Below are positions 43,955-52,703 of a DNA stretch of 64,000 nucleotides, piece after piece (the stretch's first letter is position 1; each line of letters begins with the position of its first letter). The translations under genes and the position numbers were made by a program. The stretch comes from Austwickia sp. Lineage in GTDB: Bacteria; Actinomycetota; Actinomycetes; Actinomycetales; Dermatophilaceae. The stretch is from positions 744,001 to 808,000 of the forward strand of contig JADJTI010000001.1 of assembly GCA_016711265.1 (NCBI GenBank), in the 5' to 3' direction. The notes below the pieces were generated by a model that saw nothing but the letters and a program-made list of their open reading frames with translations, was not told where the DNA came from and made no database searches.

Positions 43955-44998
43955 CTACGCCTCAGGGGCCTCGGCGGTGTCCGTGGCCGACTCGCCCTGC
44001 TCGCGACGGCGCGCCGAAGCGACCTGACCGTCGTGGTCGAACGTCACGTCCACCCGCTGGAATCCCTTGAGGCGCTGGGCCCGGACCATGCCGGTGTAGG
44101 CCCGCTGATCAGCCGACGTCAGGTCGACGTCGTCGGTCATCGGTGTCAGCAGCGAACGGGGATACAACCGTTTGGCCAACACCACGTTCACCTCGGTGCA
44201 GAACACGTACACCACGGCGCCCAGATAGATCCACAGCAACAGTCCCAGGACAACGGCGAACACCCCGTACGTGGAGGCGATGCCGGAACTCCCGTAGCCC
44301 CGCACCATCGAACCGCCGACGGCCTGCAGTACCTGCCACAGGACGGCCCACACCAGGGCGCCGGGCAGCAAGGTGCGATTCCCGACGTACTGGGCTATCC
44401 CGATGCGGGATACCGCGAAATAGAGGCCGGCCGAAATGGCCAGTGACCCAGCCGTCGTGACCAGGTCCAGGGCACCCGGCAAGGTCGTCCCGAAGGCACC
44501 CAGAATTGCGGTCAGCTGGGACAGGGCCGTGGTGGCGACGAGAAAGGCCCCTAACGTCAACAGGAGCAGCAGGGACTTGGCCCGCATGAGAAAGGGATTC
44601 GGCCGCCGGTTCCGGGGGATGTTCCAGGTGAAATTCATGGTGTGCTGCACGGCCTGGGCGACCCCCATGGCGCCGTACACCGCGCCGAGAAGCCCCACGG
44701 TGACCGCCGTGGCGCTGCCCTGCAAACCGGTGAACTGAATCTGATCGCCCACCACCGGGATCTGCCGGATCGCCGAGCCCATGATCTGTTCGCGCAGCTC
44801 AGGGCGATTCTGGAGCGCGAAACCCAACACCGAGGAGAGCACCAGAAACAGCGGGAAGATGGCGATGAAACCGTAGTAGGTGATCAGCGCCGCCAGATAG
44901 GCGCCCTGGTCGTCGACGTACTTGTAGAGCACCGCTAGGGGAAGGCCGAGCACGGGATGGTCGCGCTGGATCCGATCCAGCCGCTGACTGAGCGACAT
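43955..44998 (-). CDS. YihY/BrkB family membrane protein
   Basis: A 347-residue polytopic membrane protein with about six helices (LAALITYYGFIAIFPLFLVL, AVYGAMGVAQAVQHTMN, FAVVLGLLLWIYLGAVVYVF). The motif order, with YYGFIAIFPL near the start and GAVVYVFCTEVN near the end, fits YihY. A 60-residue charged cytosolic tail follows. Formerly and wrongly called RNase BN; function unknown. Confidence 0.9.
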   Translation of the reverse strand: MSLSQRLDRIQRDHPVLGLPLAVLYKYVDDQGAYLAALITYYGFIAIFPLFLVLSSVLGFALQNRPELREQIMGSAIRQIPVVGDQIQFTGLQGSATAVTVGLLGAVYGAMGVAQAVQHTMNFTWNIPRNRRPNPFLMRAKSLLLLLTLGAFLVATTALSQLTAILGAFGTTLPGALDLVTTAGSLAISAGLYFAVSRIGIAQYVGNRTLLPGALVWAVLWQVLQAVGGSMVRGYGSSGIASTYGVFAVVLGLLLWIYLGAVVYVFCTEVNVVLAKRLYPRSLLTPMTDDVDLTSADQRAYTGMVRAQRLKGFQRVDVTFDHDGQVASARRREQGESATDTAEAPEA

Positions 44999-45120
44999 GC
45001 ACGCCTCCGCTTCGGACGACCGTGGTCGGGATCATCTCACGCCCGGATCCCTGGCTCATCCAGAGCCGGCACATCCCCCTTCTCGGTGCAGGCCCCTGCC
45101 TCCTCCGGCAGGATGGGCCC

Positions 45121-45525
45121 ATGGACTTCCAGCGGGTCAGCGTGCGCACCGGCAATGACGAGGTCGTGCAGGACATCACGGCCCAGTGCGAGAAATTCGT
45201 GTCCGGGCGCGGCGATGGGCTGCTGCACGTGTTCGTGCCCCATGCCACCGCAGGCCTGGCCATCCTCGAGGTGGGCTCTGGCAGCGACAGCGACCTCTTG
45301 GCGGCGTTGCGCGACCTCCTGCCCGCCGACGATCGCTGGCGACACCGCCACGGCAGCGCCGGCCACGGACGCAGCCACGTGATGCCTGCGCTGATCCCGC
45401 CGTACGCCACCGTCCCGGTCATCGATGGGCAACTCGCACTGGGCACCTGGCAAAGCATCTGTCTGGTGGATCTGAACGTCGACAATCCGCACCGCGAAGT
45501 CCGGCTCAGTTTCCTGGCCGGGTAG
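45121..45525 (+). CDS. YjbQ/UPF0047 family protein (secondary thiamine-phosphate synthase-like)
   Basis: A 134-residue single-domain protein. Conserved HVFVPHATAGLAILE, the His-rich WRHRHGSAGHGRSHVMPALI and LALGTWQSICLVDLN match YjbQ, with His residues lining the putative active site. Weak thiamine-phosphate synthase activity is known for some members; the physiological role is unsettled. ATG at 45121 is downstream of CAGGATGGG. Confidence 0.92.
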   Translation: MDFQRVSVRTGNDEVVQDITAQCEKFVSGRGDGLLHVFVPHATAGLAILEVGSGSDSDLLAALRDLLPADDRWRHRHGSAGHGRSHVMPALIPPYATVPVIDGQLALGTWQSICLVDLNVDNPHREVRLSFLAG

Positions 45526-45790
45526 CGCGCCTTTACCCCGTGCGCTCTTCTCGCCGAACGATGGGGCGCTAACCACGGCAAGCGGCCGCATTCATCGCCC
45601 GACTCAAAGCCCTCACCGCGCACGAAGTCATTACCAAACACTTACTTGCCCAACGCTTCTCGAGTACTAGCAGGTGAGCGACCGGTACGTATATTAGGAA
45701 GAGTCTCCCGGCCTCCCCCCGGCCGGTCGAGGCCTGCGGCCCCGGTCCCCCCACCGGGGCCGCGCCGCATTCGCCGGGCGTTCTTGGGGC
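45526..45790. other. Intergenic region without a supported gene
   Basis: Together with the repeat at 45791-45900 this makes a 500-base gap between convergent yjbQ and hisF. Open frames here have no protein-like composition. An AT-richer patch (TACGTATATTAGG, 45686-45698) and a hairpin (45736-45763) are the only signals. Confidence 0.6.
45736..45763. terminator. GC-rich hairpin, possible terminator after yjbQ
   Basis: GCGGCCCCGGT and ACCGGGGCCGC form a perfect 11-bp stem with a 6-base loop. It lies 210 bases after yjbQ, so it may terminate read-through or a short unannotated transcript. Confidence 0.5.
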
Positions 45791-45900
45791 GCCGGACCCA
45801 CCTCCCGCTGCCGGACCCACCTCCCGCTGCCGGACCCACGAACCGCTGCCGGACCCACGAAGCTTCGTGGGTTTCAGCGAGCACCGTGGGTCCGAGCGGC
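45791..45900. repeat. Tandem 19-bp repeats leading into a palindrome (dispersed element, copy A)
   Basis: The unit GCCGGACCCACCTCCCGCT occurs twice exactly (45791-45828), a third copy GCCGGACCCACGAACCGCT follows (45829-45847), and a fourth runs into the perfect 20-bp palindrome ACCCACGAAGCTTCGTGGGT (45853-45872). An inverted GTGGGTCCGAGCGGC closes the block. A related element lies at 56248-56333. Confidence 0.8.
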
Positions 45901-46025
45901 AACCCCGAAGCCCGAGAAGCCCCCACGCACGCGTAACGTCACCGAAGATCCCCTGACCGATCCCTCCGCAGCTCTGCCCACGCCCGTCCTTGAACGTCTC
46001 CGCGGATCTGCGCGGGCGCCAACGG

Positions 46026-46799
46026 TCAACGCACCGCCAGACCTTCCGCCCGCAGCGCATCTTTGACCGCCCCGATGGTCAAGTGACCGAAGTGAAAGAC
46101 ACTTGCGGCAAGGACGGCATCGGCTCCCGCGCGTACGGCGGGCGCGAAATGCTCCAGGGCCCCGGCGCCCCCCGAAGCAATCACCGGGATGCTCACCGCC
46201 GCTCGCACCAGGGCGATCAACTCCACGTCGAACCCGTCGCGAGTACCGTCGGCGTCCATCGAGTTGAGCAGGATCTCCCCCGCGCCCAGTCCGGTGGCCT
46301 GGACACACCAGGCCACCGCGTCCAGCCCGGTGCCCTGCCGGCCGCCGTGGGTGGTCACCTCGAAGTCGCCCGTGCCCCGGTCCTGGTCGTTGCGTCGTCG
46401 CCGGACGTCGGCCGACAACACCAGGACTTGGGCCCCGAACCGATCGGCCACCTCGGCGATCAGGGCCGGCCGCGCGATCGCCGCCGTGTTGACGCCCACC
46501 TTGTCGGCTCCGGCGCGCAACAGCCGGTCCACATCTTCGACGGTGCGCACTCCCCCGCCGACGGTCAGGGGGATGAAGACCTGCTCGGCGGTCCGGCGGA
46601 CGACGTCCACCATGGTGTCCCGGTTGCCGCTGCTGGCGGTGACGTCGAGAAAGGTCAGCTCGTCGGCGCCCTGCGCGTCGTACCGGCCGGCCAATTCCAC
46701 CGGGTCGCCGGCATCGCGCAACCCCTGGAAGTTCACCCCTTTGACGACCCGACCGGCATCCACGTCCAGACAGGGAATCACGCGCGTCGCAACACTCAC
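46026..46799 (-). CDS. hisF: Imidazole glycerol phosphate synthase subunit HisF
   Basis: Cyclase subunit of histidine biosynthesis, 257 residues, TIM barrel. VATRVIPCLDVDAGRVVKG holds the first catalytic Asp; LTVGGGVRTVEDVDRLLRAG and VIASGGAGALEHF are the phosphate-binding loops; the second catalytic Asp is in VLSADVRRRR. GTG at 46799; the longer frame is antisense to the FUSC gene. Other his genes except hisG and hisE are outside the window. Confidence 0.95.
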   Translation of the reverse strand: MSVATRVIPCLDVDAGRVVKGVNFQGLRDAGDPVELAGRYDAQGADELTFLDVTASSGNRDTMVDVVRRTAEQVFIPLTVGGGVRTVEDVDRLLRAGADKVGVNTAAIARPALIAEVADRFGAQVLVLSADVRRRRNDQDRGTGDFEVTTHGGRQGTGLDAVAWCVQATGLGAGEILLNSMDADGTRDGFDVELIALVRAAVSIPVIASGGAGALEHFAPAVRAGADAVLAASVFHFGHLTIGAVKDALRAEGLAVR

Positions 46800-46867
46800 G
46801 CCCGCCAGTCTGGCAGCCCCCGCTGCCGGCTTCGCCCGCGCCCGCCAGACCGGCCAGAATGACCGCC

Positions 46868-46933
46868 ATGGACGCGCAATCCCCCGACGCAGGGCGCGAG
46901 CTCCCGCTAATGCGCACCGAGACGGTGCCATGA
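46868..46933 (+). other. 21-codon mini-ORF overlapping the FUSC gene start
   Basis: ATG at 46868 opens MDAQSPDAGRELPLMRTETV and one more residue, with a TGA that overlaps the FUSC ATG (ATGA). No clear ribosome-binding site. May be a coupling peptide or chance. Confidence 0.3.
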
Positions 46934-48111
46934 CCAGCGAACCGCAGGGACCCTCCCGGTTCGACCCCGGAGATTTCGTCGGGGACTTCCTGGCCGCCCA
47001 CCCACGGATCGCCGCCGGAACCCGGTGGGCGCCCCGGGCCGCGAAGGTGTCCCGCCGTACCATCCGCGACGGTACCCATCGGCTTCGCAGCCGGGCGTTC
47101 TTCATCTTCCAGTGCGCCGTGTCGGCGTCGGTGGCCTGGTTCATCGCGGGCACGGTATTGGGGCACGCGCAACCGTTCTTCGCCCCGATCGCCGCGCTCG
47201 TGGCCCTCGGTCAGTCGTTCGGGCAACGTATCGAGCGGGTGGTGGAGATTGTGGTCGGCGTCGCCGTCGGAGTCTTCCTCGGCGACCTCATGGTGCACAC
47301 CCTCGGTGCCGGTTACTGGCAGCTGAGCATCATTGTCATCCTGGCGATGGGGACCTCCTCGCTGCTCGGGGCGGGGGTCTTGATGACCGTGCAGGCCGGG
47401 GTCCAAGCGACCTTCGTGTCGATGCTGCCGCCACCGCCGGGAGGGGCGTTCTCGCGGTGGACGGATGCGATCGTGGGGGGCCTGGTCGCGCTGGCCGCCG
47501 CCACGGTGACGCCGACGGCTCCCCTGCGGCGACCACGTCAGTCGGCGGCCGCCGTTGCCGCGGAGATGTCGGAGATCCTCACCGACACGGTCGCGGCGCT
47601 GCGCACCCGGTCGCTACCGGACGTCGAAGCCGCGCTCACCCGGGCCCGTGAATCCGAACACAAGCTGGACGAACTCTACGAAGCCGCCGAGGACGGGATG
47701 GCGGTGGTGCGGACGTCTCCGTTTCGACGTGGGCATCTGCCCGCCGTACAGGCGATCAGTGACCTCATCGAGCCGCTCGACCGCGCCGTGCGCAACCTGC
47801 GGGTGCTGGTACGCCGAGCCCGCGCGGTCGTCCACCAGGACGCCCACCTGGACCCCTCATATCTCGTGATGCTGGAGGAACTGGCGACCATCACCACCGA
47901 GATGGCGGTGTCCCTGCAGGTACGGCGGCTGCCCGAGGCGTCGCGTGAACCGCTGGTCGCGTTGGCCCAAGCCACCCGGACCGGGGTGGACGGCACGTCG
48001 TTGTCGGCCGAAGTGATCCGGGCGCAGGTGCGCTCGATCATCCTGGACCTGCTGATGGTGATCGGAATGCCGTACGAGGAGGCCCTGGCTCAGGTCGGCG
48101 TCGAGGCCTGA
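46930..48111 (+). CDS. FUSC/aromatic acid exporter-like membrane protein
   Basis: A 393-residue protein. After about 60 residues come five to six helices (FFIFQCAVSASVAWFIAGTV, FFAPIAALVALGQSFGQRIE, VVGVAVGVFLGDLMVH, WQLSIIVILAMGTSSLLGAG) typical of the FUSC/ArAE N-terminal module, then a long helical cytosolic domain (RARESEHKLDELYEAAEDGM). Exporter of aromatic or other acids by family analogy. ATG at 46930. Confidence 0.85.
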   Translation: MTSEPQGPSRFDPGDFVGDFLAAHPRIAAGTRWAPRAAKVSRRTIRDGTHRLRSRAFFIFQCAVSASVAWFIAGTVLGHAQPFFAPIAALVALGQSFGQRIERVVEIVVGVAVGVFLGDLMVHTLGAGYWQLSIIVILAMGTSSLLGAGVLMTVQAGVQATFVSMLPPPPGGAFSRWTDAIVGGLVALAAATVTPTAPLRRPRQSAAAVAAEMSEILTDTVAALRTRSLPDVEAALTRARESEHKLDELYEAAEDGMAVVRTSPFRRGHLPAVQAISDLIEPLDRAVRNLRVLVRRARAVVHQDAHLDPSYLVMLEELATITTEMAVSLQVRRLPEASREPLVALAQATRTGVDGTSLSAEVIRAQVRSIILDLLMVIGMPYEEALAQVGVEA

Positions 48112-48128
48112 AGCACCCGAACGCGCGG

Positions 48129-48632
48129 TCAGGCCTGCGCGCCCGGCTCGCCGATCTCGCCGTGGACCTGGATGAGGGCGGCCAGGCGCCCGGCCATGGC
48201 GGTCGCGTGCTGGCCGTCGACCTTCTGGATGGCCATCACGGCGACGGTGTCGGTGTCGGTCAGGTCGATGGAGGCCCACGGCGCCCCGCCGCCGTACTGC
48301 ACCCGCACGACTTCTTCCCAGCTGAGGGTGTGCTGCCGCAGGATGTTGCGGACGTAGAGCCCGTCCTTGCTGGGGACGGCGACGATCGTGGCGTACCGGT
48401 GCAGGAAGTAGGCGATCGCCGCCCCGGACAGGAAGATCAACAGCCGGTCGGCGATGGTCCAGTCGCCCTTCTGCCCCTCCTGGCCGGGAACCGTGATGGC
48501 GGCGAAGGCGAACGAGACCAGGACCACGATCGACACTACGCGAGCCACCCCGCGGCCCCACCGGGGGCGGAAGGGCGCGTACGGGCTGGTGGCGGGCGCT
48601 CCCGTGGGGGAACCGTCAGGCCGGCCGGCCAT
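48129..48632 (-). CDS. PH-domain membrane protein
   Basis: About 167 residues: two membrane helices (VVSIVVLVSFAFAAITVPG and LLIFLSGAAIAYFLHRYATI) followed by a bacterial PH-like domain (VPSKDGLYVRNILRQHTLSW, EVVRVQYGGGAPWASIDL). Corresponds to the Rv1417-type protein next to ribH in actinobacteria, here placed after hisG. The ATG overlaps the hisG stop (TGATG). Confidence 0.85.
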   Translation of the reverse strand: MAGRPDGSPTGAPATSPYAPFRPRWGRGVARVVSIVVLVSFAFAAITVPGQEGQKGDWTIADRLLIFLSGAAIAYFLHRYATIVAVPSKDGLYVRNILRQHTLSWEEVVRVQYGGGAPWASIDLTDTDTVAVMAIQKVDGQHATAMAGRLAALIQVHGEIGEPGAQA

Positions 48633-49477
48633 CAGAGGCGACAGGCAGCGATGTCGGTGACGAGGATGCCCCGGGCACCCAGAGAGTACAAACGATCCAT
48701 CACGGCATTCATCCCTTTCCGAGGGACCATGGCCCGGACGGCCACCCACCCCTCGCGATGCAACGGCGAGACCGTCGGCGACTCCAGGCCGGGAGTGATC
48801 GTGCACGCCTCCTCGACGAGTTCGGCACGTACGTCGTAGTCCATCATCACGTACGTCCGTGCGGTGACGACGCCCTGCAACCTGTGGGTCACGAGTTCGA
48901 GTTCCACGGTCCGCTCGGTGTCGGCCCGGGCGATCAGCAGCGCCTCGCTGCGCAGCAACGGCTCGCCGAACACGTCCAGCCCCTGCATCCGCAGCGTCGT
49001 CCCGGTCTCCACGACGTCGGCGATGACGTCGGCGACGCCGAGGGTGATCGCGGTCTCCACCGCGCCGTCCAGCCGCACCACCGTGGCCTGCACGTCGCGG
49101 GCCGCCAGGTAGTCCTGGACCAGGCGGGCGTAGCTGGTCGCCACCCGCTGACCGGCTAGGTCCGCTACGCAGGTGGCGGTGCCCGGGCGGGCCGCGAAGC
49201 GGAAGGTCGAGGCCGCGAAACCCAGCGACATGACTTCGACGGCCCCGTTGCCGGAGTCTTTGAGCAGGTCACGGCCGGTGATCCCGGCGTCCAAAGTCCC
49301 GGAGCCGACGTACACGGCGATATCGCGGGGGCGAAGGTAGAAGAACTCCACGCCGTGTTCGGTGTCGGCCAGGACGAGTTCCTTGGCGTCACGGCGGGTG
49401 GTGTACCCGGCTTCCTTGAGCATGGCGGCGGAGGCCTCGGCGAGGGAGCCCTTGTTCGGGACGGCGATGCGGATCAT
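48632..49477 (-). CDS. hisG: ATP phosphoribosyltransferase
   Basis: First and feedback-regulated enzyme of histidine synthesis. The 281-residue long form includes IRIAVPNKGSLAEASAAML, VGSGTLDAGITGRDLL, the PRPP loop in ADVIADVVETGTTLRMQGL, and a C-terminal ACT-like regulatory domain (TPGLESPTVSPLHREGWVAV). The start follows GAAGGCAGCCACGCC. It lies 57 bases after hisE. Confidence 0.95.
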   Translation of the reverse strand: MIRIAVPNKGSLAEASAAMLKEAGYTTRRDAKELVLADTEHGVEFFYLRPRDIAVYVGSGTLDAGITGRDLLKDSGNGAVEVMSLGFAASTFRFAARPGTATCVADLAGQRVATSYARLVQDYLAARDVQATVVRLDGAVETAITLGVADVIADVVETGTTLRMQGLDVFGEPLLRSEALLIARADTERTVELELVTHRLQGVVTARTYVMMDYDVRAELVEEACTITPGLESPTVSPLHREGWVAVRAMVPRKGMNAVMDRLYSLGARGILVTDIAACRL

Positions 49478-49534
49478 GGCGTGGCTGCCTTCGGGAGTGG
49501 GACCGGCTGGAGGACGTGTGTACGGCGCGCGGCC

Positions 49535-49798
49535 TCACAGATGTCGGTACACGTCGTCTAGCGTCAAGCCCTTGGCCAGCATCATGACCTGAAGGTGGTA
49601 CAGCAGTTGGCTGATCTCTTCGGCGGCTCGGTCGGCGTCTTCGTGCTCGGCCGCCATCCAGACCTCGGCGGCCTCTTCGACGATCTTCTTGCCGATCGCG
49701 TGGACCCCGGCGTCCAGGGCCTGCACCGTGCCCGAGCCCTCCGGCCTGGTCGCGGCCTTCTGCGCCAATTCCTGCCACAGGGCATCGAACGTCTTCAC
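49535..49798 (-). CDS. hisE: Phosphoribosyl-ATP diphosphatase
   Basis: Second step of histidine synthesis, 87 residues, MazG-like helical fold. IGKKIVEEAAEVWMAAEHED and EEISQLLYHLQVMMLAKGL carry the conserved Glu residues for Mg binding. No hisI domain is fused. It lies 22 bases after ribH on the same strand. Confidence 0.95.
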   Translation of the reverse strand: MKTFDALWQELAQKAATRPEGSGTVQALDAGVHAIGKKIVEEAAEVWMAAEHEDADRAAEEISQLLYHLQVMMLAKGLTLDDVYRHL

Positions 49799-49820
49799 GA
49801 GGGACCAGCTTATCCCGCTC

Positions 49821-50294
49821 TCACCCCATGCCCCGGACCAGGGCGGCGGTGGCGATCGCCGCGGCGGCCGCCTCGTAGCCCTTGTCCTCCCGCGAACCGG
49901 CCAACCCCGCCCGGTCGATCGCCTGCGCCTCGTTGTCGCAGGTGAGCACGCCGAAACCGATCGGTACGCCGGTGCGCACCGCGACGTCGGTGAGCCCGAG
50001 GGTGGCCGCCTGGCAGACGTACTCGAAGTGCGGCGTACCGCCCCGGATCACCACGCCCAGGGCGACCAGCGCGTCGTACCGGCCTGCTAGCCGCGCGCAG
50101 GCCACGGGCAGCTCAAAGCTCCCGGGTACGCGGATCACCGCCGGCTGCTCGACGCCGGCCTCCGCCAATGCCCGCAGTGCTCCGGCCACCAGTGCGTCCA
50201 TGATGACCTCGTGCCAGCTGGAGGCGACCACGGCGACCCGCAACCCCCTGCCGGCGCCGGCGATGGTCAGTGCCGGGGAACCGTGGCCGCTCAC
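49821..50294 (-). CDS. ribH: 6,7-dimethyl-8-ribityllumazine synthase
   Basis: Penultimate step of riboflavin synthesis, 157 residues. VVASSWHEVIMDALVAGAL, IRVPGSFELPVACARLA and LGVVIRGGTPHFEYVCQAAT match the family, as does the FGVLTCDNEAQAIDRAG region. Start overlaps ribB by four bases. Confidence 0.96.
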   Translation of the reverse strand: MSGHGSPALTIAGAGRGLRVAVVASSWHEVIMDALVAGALRALAEAGVEQPAVIRVPGSFELPVACARLAGRYDALVALGVVIRGGTPHFEYVCQAATLGLTDVAVRTGVPIGFGVLTCDNEAQAIDRAGLAGSREDKGYEAAAAAIATAALVRGMG

Positions 50295-50962
50295 GGGGTG
50301 CCGTCCGCAGCCCGGCGGCGGTGCTCGACCAGCGCCGCGATGGTCACCACGGGCAGATCCTCCCGGGCGCCCAGCTCCAGCACCTGCGGGGTCCGCATCA
50401 TCGCCCCCTCGTCGTGCACGAGTTCACCGATCACGCCCACGGGGGCCAGCCCGGCCAGGGTGCACAGGTCGACGCAGGCCTCGGTATGCCCGCGGCGGGT
50501 CAGCACGCCACCCTCGCGGGCCCGCAGCGGGACCACGTGCCCGGGCCGGATGAGCTGGTCGGGCGTGCTCGCGGGATCGGCGAGGACCCGGATCGTGCGG
50601 GTACGGTCGGCCGCGCTGATCCCCGTGGTGATCCCCTCGGCCGCGTCGCAGGTGATGGTGTACGCCGTGGCGCGCGGGTCCTGGTTGCGGCTCACCATGG
50701 GCGGCAGCTCGAGGCGGTCGGCCCAGGCGTTCGGCATCGGCGCGCAGAGGTAACCGGAGGTGTGCCGGATCGTCCAGGCCAGCCAGGACGCGGTCAGGGT
50801 TTGGCCGGCCAGGACGACATCCCCCTCGTTCTCCCGGTCGTCGTCGTCCAGCACCAGCACAGGTCGCCCGGCGCGCAAGGCGGAGAGTGCGGCCGTGATG
50901 GTGGCCAGTCCCGGCACCGGGGGGGCGGTGAGCGCCGGAAGCGCGGTGAGCGCCGGGCTCAT
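50291..50962 (-). CDS. ribB: 3,4-dihydroxy-2-butanone 4-phosphate synthase, RibB domain only
   Basis: Makes the four-carbon precursor of riboflavin from ribulose 5-phosphate. The 223 residues hold LVLDDDDRENEGDVVLAG, IRPGHVVPLRAREGGVL and GHTEACVDLCTLAGL. The GTP cyclohydrolase II (RibA) domain usually fused in actinobacteria is missing and no ribA is seen in the operon. Overlaps ribE and ribH by four bases each. Confidence 0.94.
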   Translation of the reverse strand: MSPALTALPALTAPPVPGLATITAALSALRAGRPVLVLDDDDRENEGDVVLAGQTLTASWLAWTIRHTSGYLCAPMPNAWADRLELPPMVSRNQDPRATAYTITCDAAEGITTGISAADRTRTIRVLADPASTPDQLIRPGHVVPLRAREGGVLTRRGHTEACVDLCTLAGLAPVGVIGELVHDEGAMMRTPQVLELGAREDLPVVTIAALVEHRRRAADGTP

Positions 50963-51573
50963 GCCTGCGCCCCCGCCGGTGCCAGCAGCCGCTCGACGTA
51001 CTTGGCCAGCACATCGACTTCGAGGTTGACGCTCGACCCGACGTCCTTGAGCCCGAGCGTGGTCAGCTCCAAGGTCGTTGGGATCAGGCTGACCTGGAAG
51101 GTCGAGGCGTCCCGGGCGCTGACCGTCAGCGAGACACCGTCGACGGTGATCGATCCTTGCGCCACGACGTACCGGCTGAGCGCCTCGGGGAGGGAGAGGG
51201 TCACCACCTCCCAGCGTTCGCCCGGGTGGCGCGCGAGGATCCTGGCCGTGGCGTCCGCGTGTCCCTGCACGATGTGCCCGCCGAATCGTCCGTTCACCGG
51301 CATGGCGCGTTCGAGGTTAACGCGGTCCCCGGGGCGCAACCCGCCCAGGCAGGTCAGGTTCAGCGTCTGGGCCATCACATCGACGGTGAACATGTCCTGG
51401 TCGACGCTCACCACGGTCAGGCAGACCCCGTTGACGGCGATCGAGGCCCCGTGGGTCGCGTCCGAGGTCACGCGGGGTCCGCGGATGCGCAGCACCGCGC
51501 TGTCCTGGGCGGGCTCGACCGCCAGGACCTCTCCGAGTTCTTCGACGATTCCGGTGAACATGGTGAACCTCAC
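50959..51573 (-). CDS. ribE: Riboflavin synthase alpha subunit
   Basis: Dismutates two lumazines to riboflavin. The 204 residues contain two lumazine-binding repeats: MFTGIVEELGEVLAVEPAQD with IAVNGVCLTV, and GGHIVQGHADATARI with VDGVSLTV. Overlaps ribD by four bases. Confidence 0.95.
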   Translation of the reverse strand: MRFTMFTGIVEELGEVLAVEPAQDSAVLRIRGPRVTSDATHGASIAVNGVCLTVVSVDQDMFTVDVMAQTLNLTCLGGLRPGDRVNLERAMPVNGRFGGHIVQGHADATARILARHPGERWEVVTLSLPEALSRYVVAQGSITVDGVSLTVSARDASTFQVSLIPTTLELTTLGLKDVGSSVNLEVDVLAKYVERLLAPAGAQA

Positions 51574-52703
51574 TGCCTCTCCTGCGGTGTGCCGCCTCGG
51601 GGACGTGCGGTGATCCGCAGGTCCGGGCCGATCATGGTGACGTCGTGGATCTCCAGGTCCAGACGTTCGGTCAGGGCGCTCACTCCCAGGTCAGCGACCG
51701 CCGGACGGCCGGCGCCGAGCAGTGTTGGCGCGAGGTAGGCCAGGACTTCGTCGACGAAACCGGCCCGCAGGAACGCGGCGGCCAGACGAGGACCGCCCTC
51801 CAGCCAGAGGTGCCGGATCTGCCGGTCGTGCAGCTGGGCTAGGGCTTCGTGGGGGTCGCGCAGGGTCAGCCGCAGCGTCTCGGCGTCGGTGTCGTGCAGG
51901 TGCGCCTGTTCGGGCAGTTCCCGCATCCCCATGACCACCCGCAACGGTTGCCGGGGCCGCAATGTGCCATCCGGGTGACGCACCGTGAGCCGGGGGTCGT
52001 CGGCGAGCGCGGTCCCGGTGCCGACCAAGATGGCATCGCATTCGGCGCGGCGATCGTGCACGTCGGCGCGGGCGGCCGGCCCGGTCAGCCACTGGCTGGA
52101 CCCGTCCGCGGCGGCCGAGTACCCGTCGAGCGTGGCGGCGTACTTCCAGGTGACGTAGGGCCGCCCGAGCTCGATCGCACGGGACCAGACGCGGTTGAGC
52201 GCAACCGCCTCGGCGCGCCGGTGGCCGCCCTCGACGAGCACCCCGGCGCCGGCCAGCCGGTGATGCCCGCCCGCGGCCACCGGGTTGGGGTCGGCCTGGG
52301 CGTACACCACCCGGGCCACCCCGGACTCCAGGAGCGCGCGTGCGCAGGCCCCCGTCCGGCCCTGGTGGGCGCAGGGCTCCAAGGTGACGTACGCCGTGCC
52401 GCCGCGGGCCGCCGTACCGGCTTGTGCCAAGGCAACGGTCTCGGCGTGCGCGGTGCCGGCACCCCGGTGGTACCCCTGGCCGATCAGCCGCCCCTGAGCG
52501 TCGGTGATGACCGCCCCGACCCGGGGATTGGGGTCCGGCAAGGGTCCCCGAGCAGCCAGGTCCAGGGCGAGGCCCATGAGGGCGTGGTCACTGAGCTGGT
52601 GAGTCGTGGGAGGGTTGGCGGGTACGGCGGCGCTGGTCGGCCCGTGCGTGTGCTGGCCAGGGCGGTGGTCGCGGTTCGTGCTGCGGGCGTGGATCGCGGT
52701 CAT
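51570..52703 (-). CDS. ribD: Bifunctional riboflavin biosynthesis deaminase/reductase
   Basis: The 377-residue protein combines a cytidine-deaminase-like domain (HAETVALAQAG, LEPCAHQGRTGACARALLES: zinc ligands His and two Cys) with a C-terminal reductase (YVTWKYAATLDGYSAAADG, LWLEGGPRLAAAFLRAGFVD). Its N-terminus is about 35 residues longer than usual. First gene of ribD-ribE-ribB-ribH, downstream of the FMN riboswitch. Confidence 0.95.
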   Translation of the reverse strand: MTAIHARSTNRDHRPGQHTHGPTSAAVPANPPTTHQLSDHALMGLALDLAARGPLPDPNPRVGAVITDAQGRLIGQGYHRGAGTAHAETVALAQAGTAARGGTAYVTLEPCAHQGRTGACARALLESGVARVVYAQADPNPVAAGGHHRLAGAGVLVEGGHRRAEAVALNRVWSRAIELGRPYVTWKYAATLDGYSAAADGSSQWLTGPAARADVHDRRAECDAILVGTGTALADDPRLTVRHPDGTLRPRQPLRVVMGMRELPEQAHLHDTDAETLRLTLRDPHEALAQLHDRQIRHLWLEGGPRLAAAFLRAGFVDEVLAYLAPTLLGAGRPAVADLGVSALTERLDLEIHDVTMIGPDLRITARPRGGTPQERQ

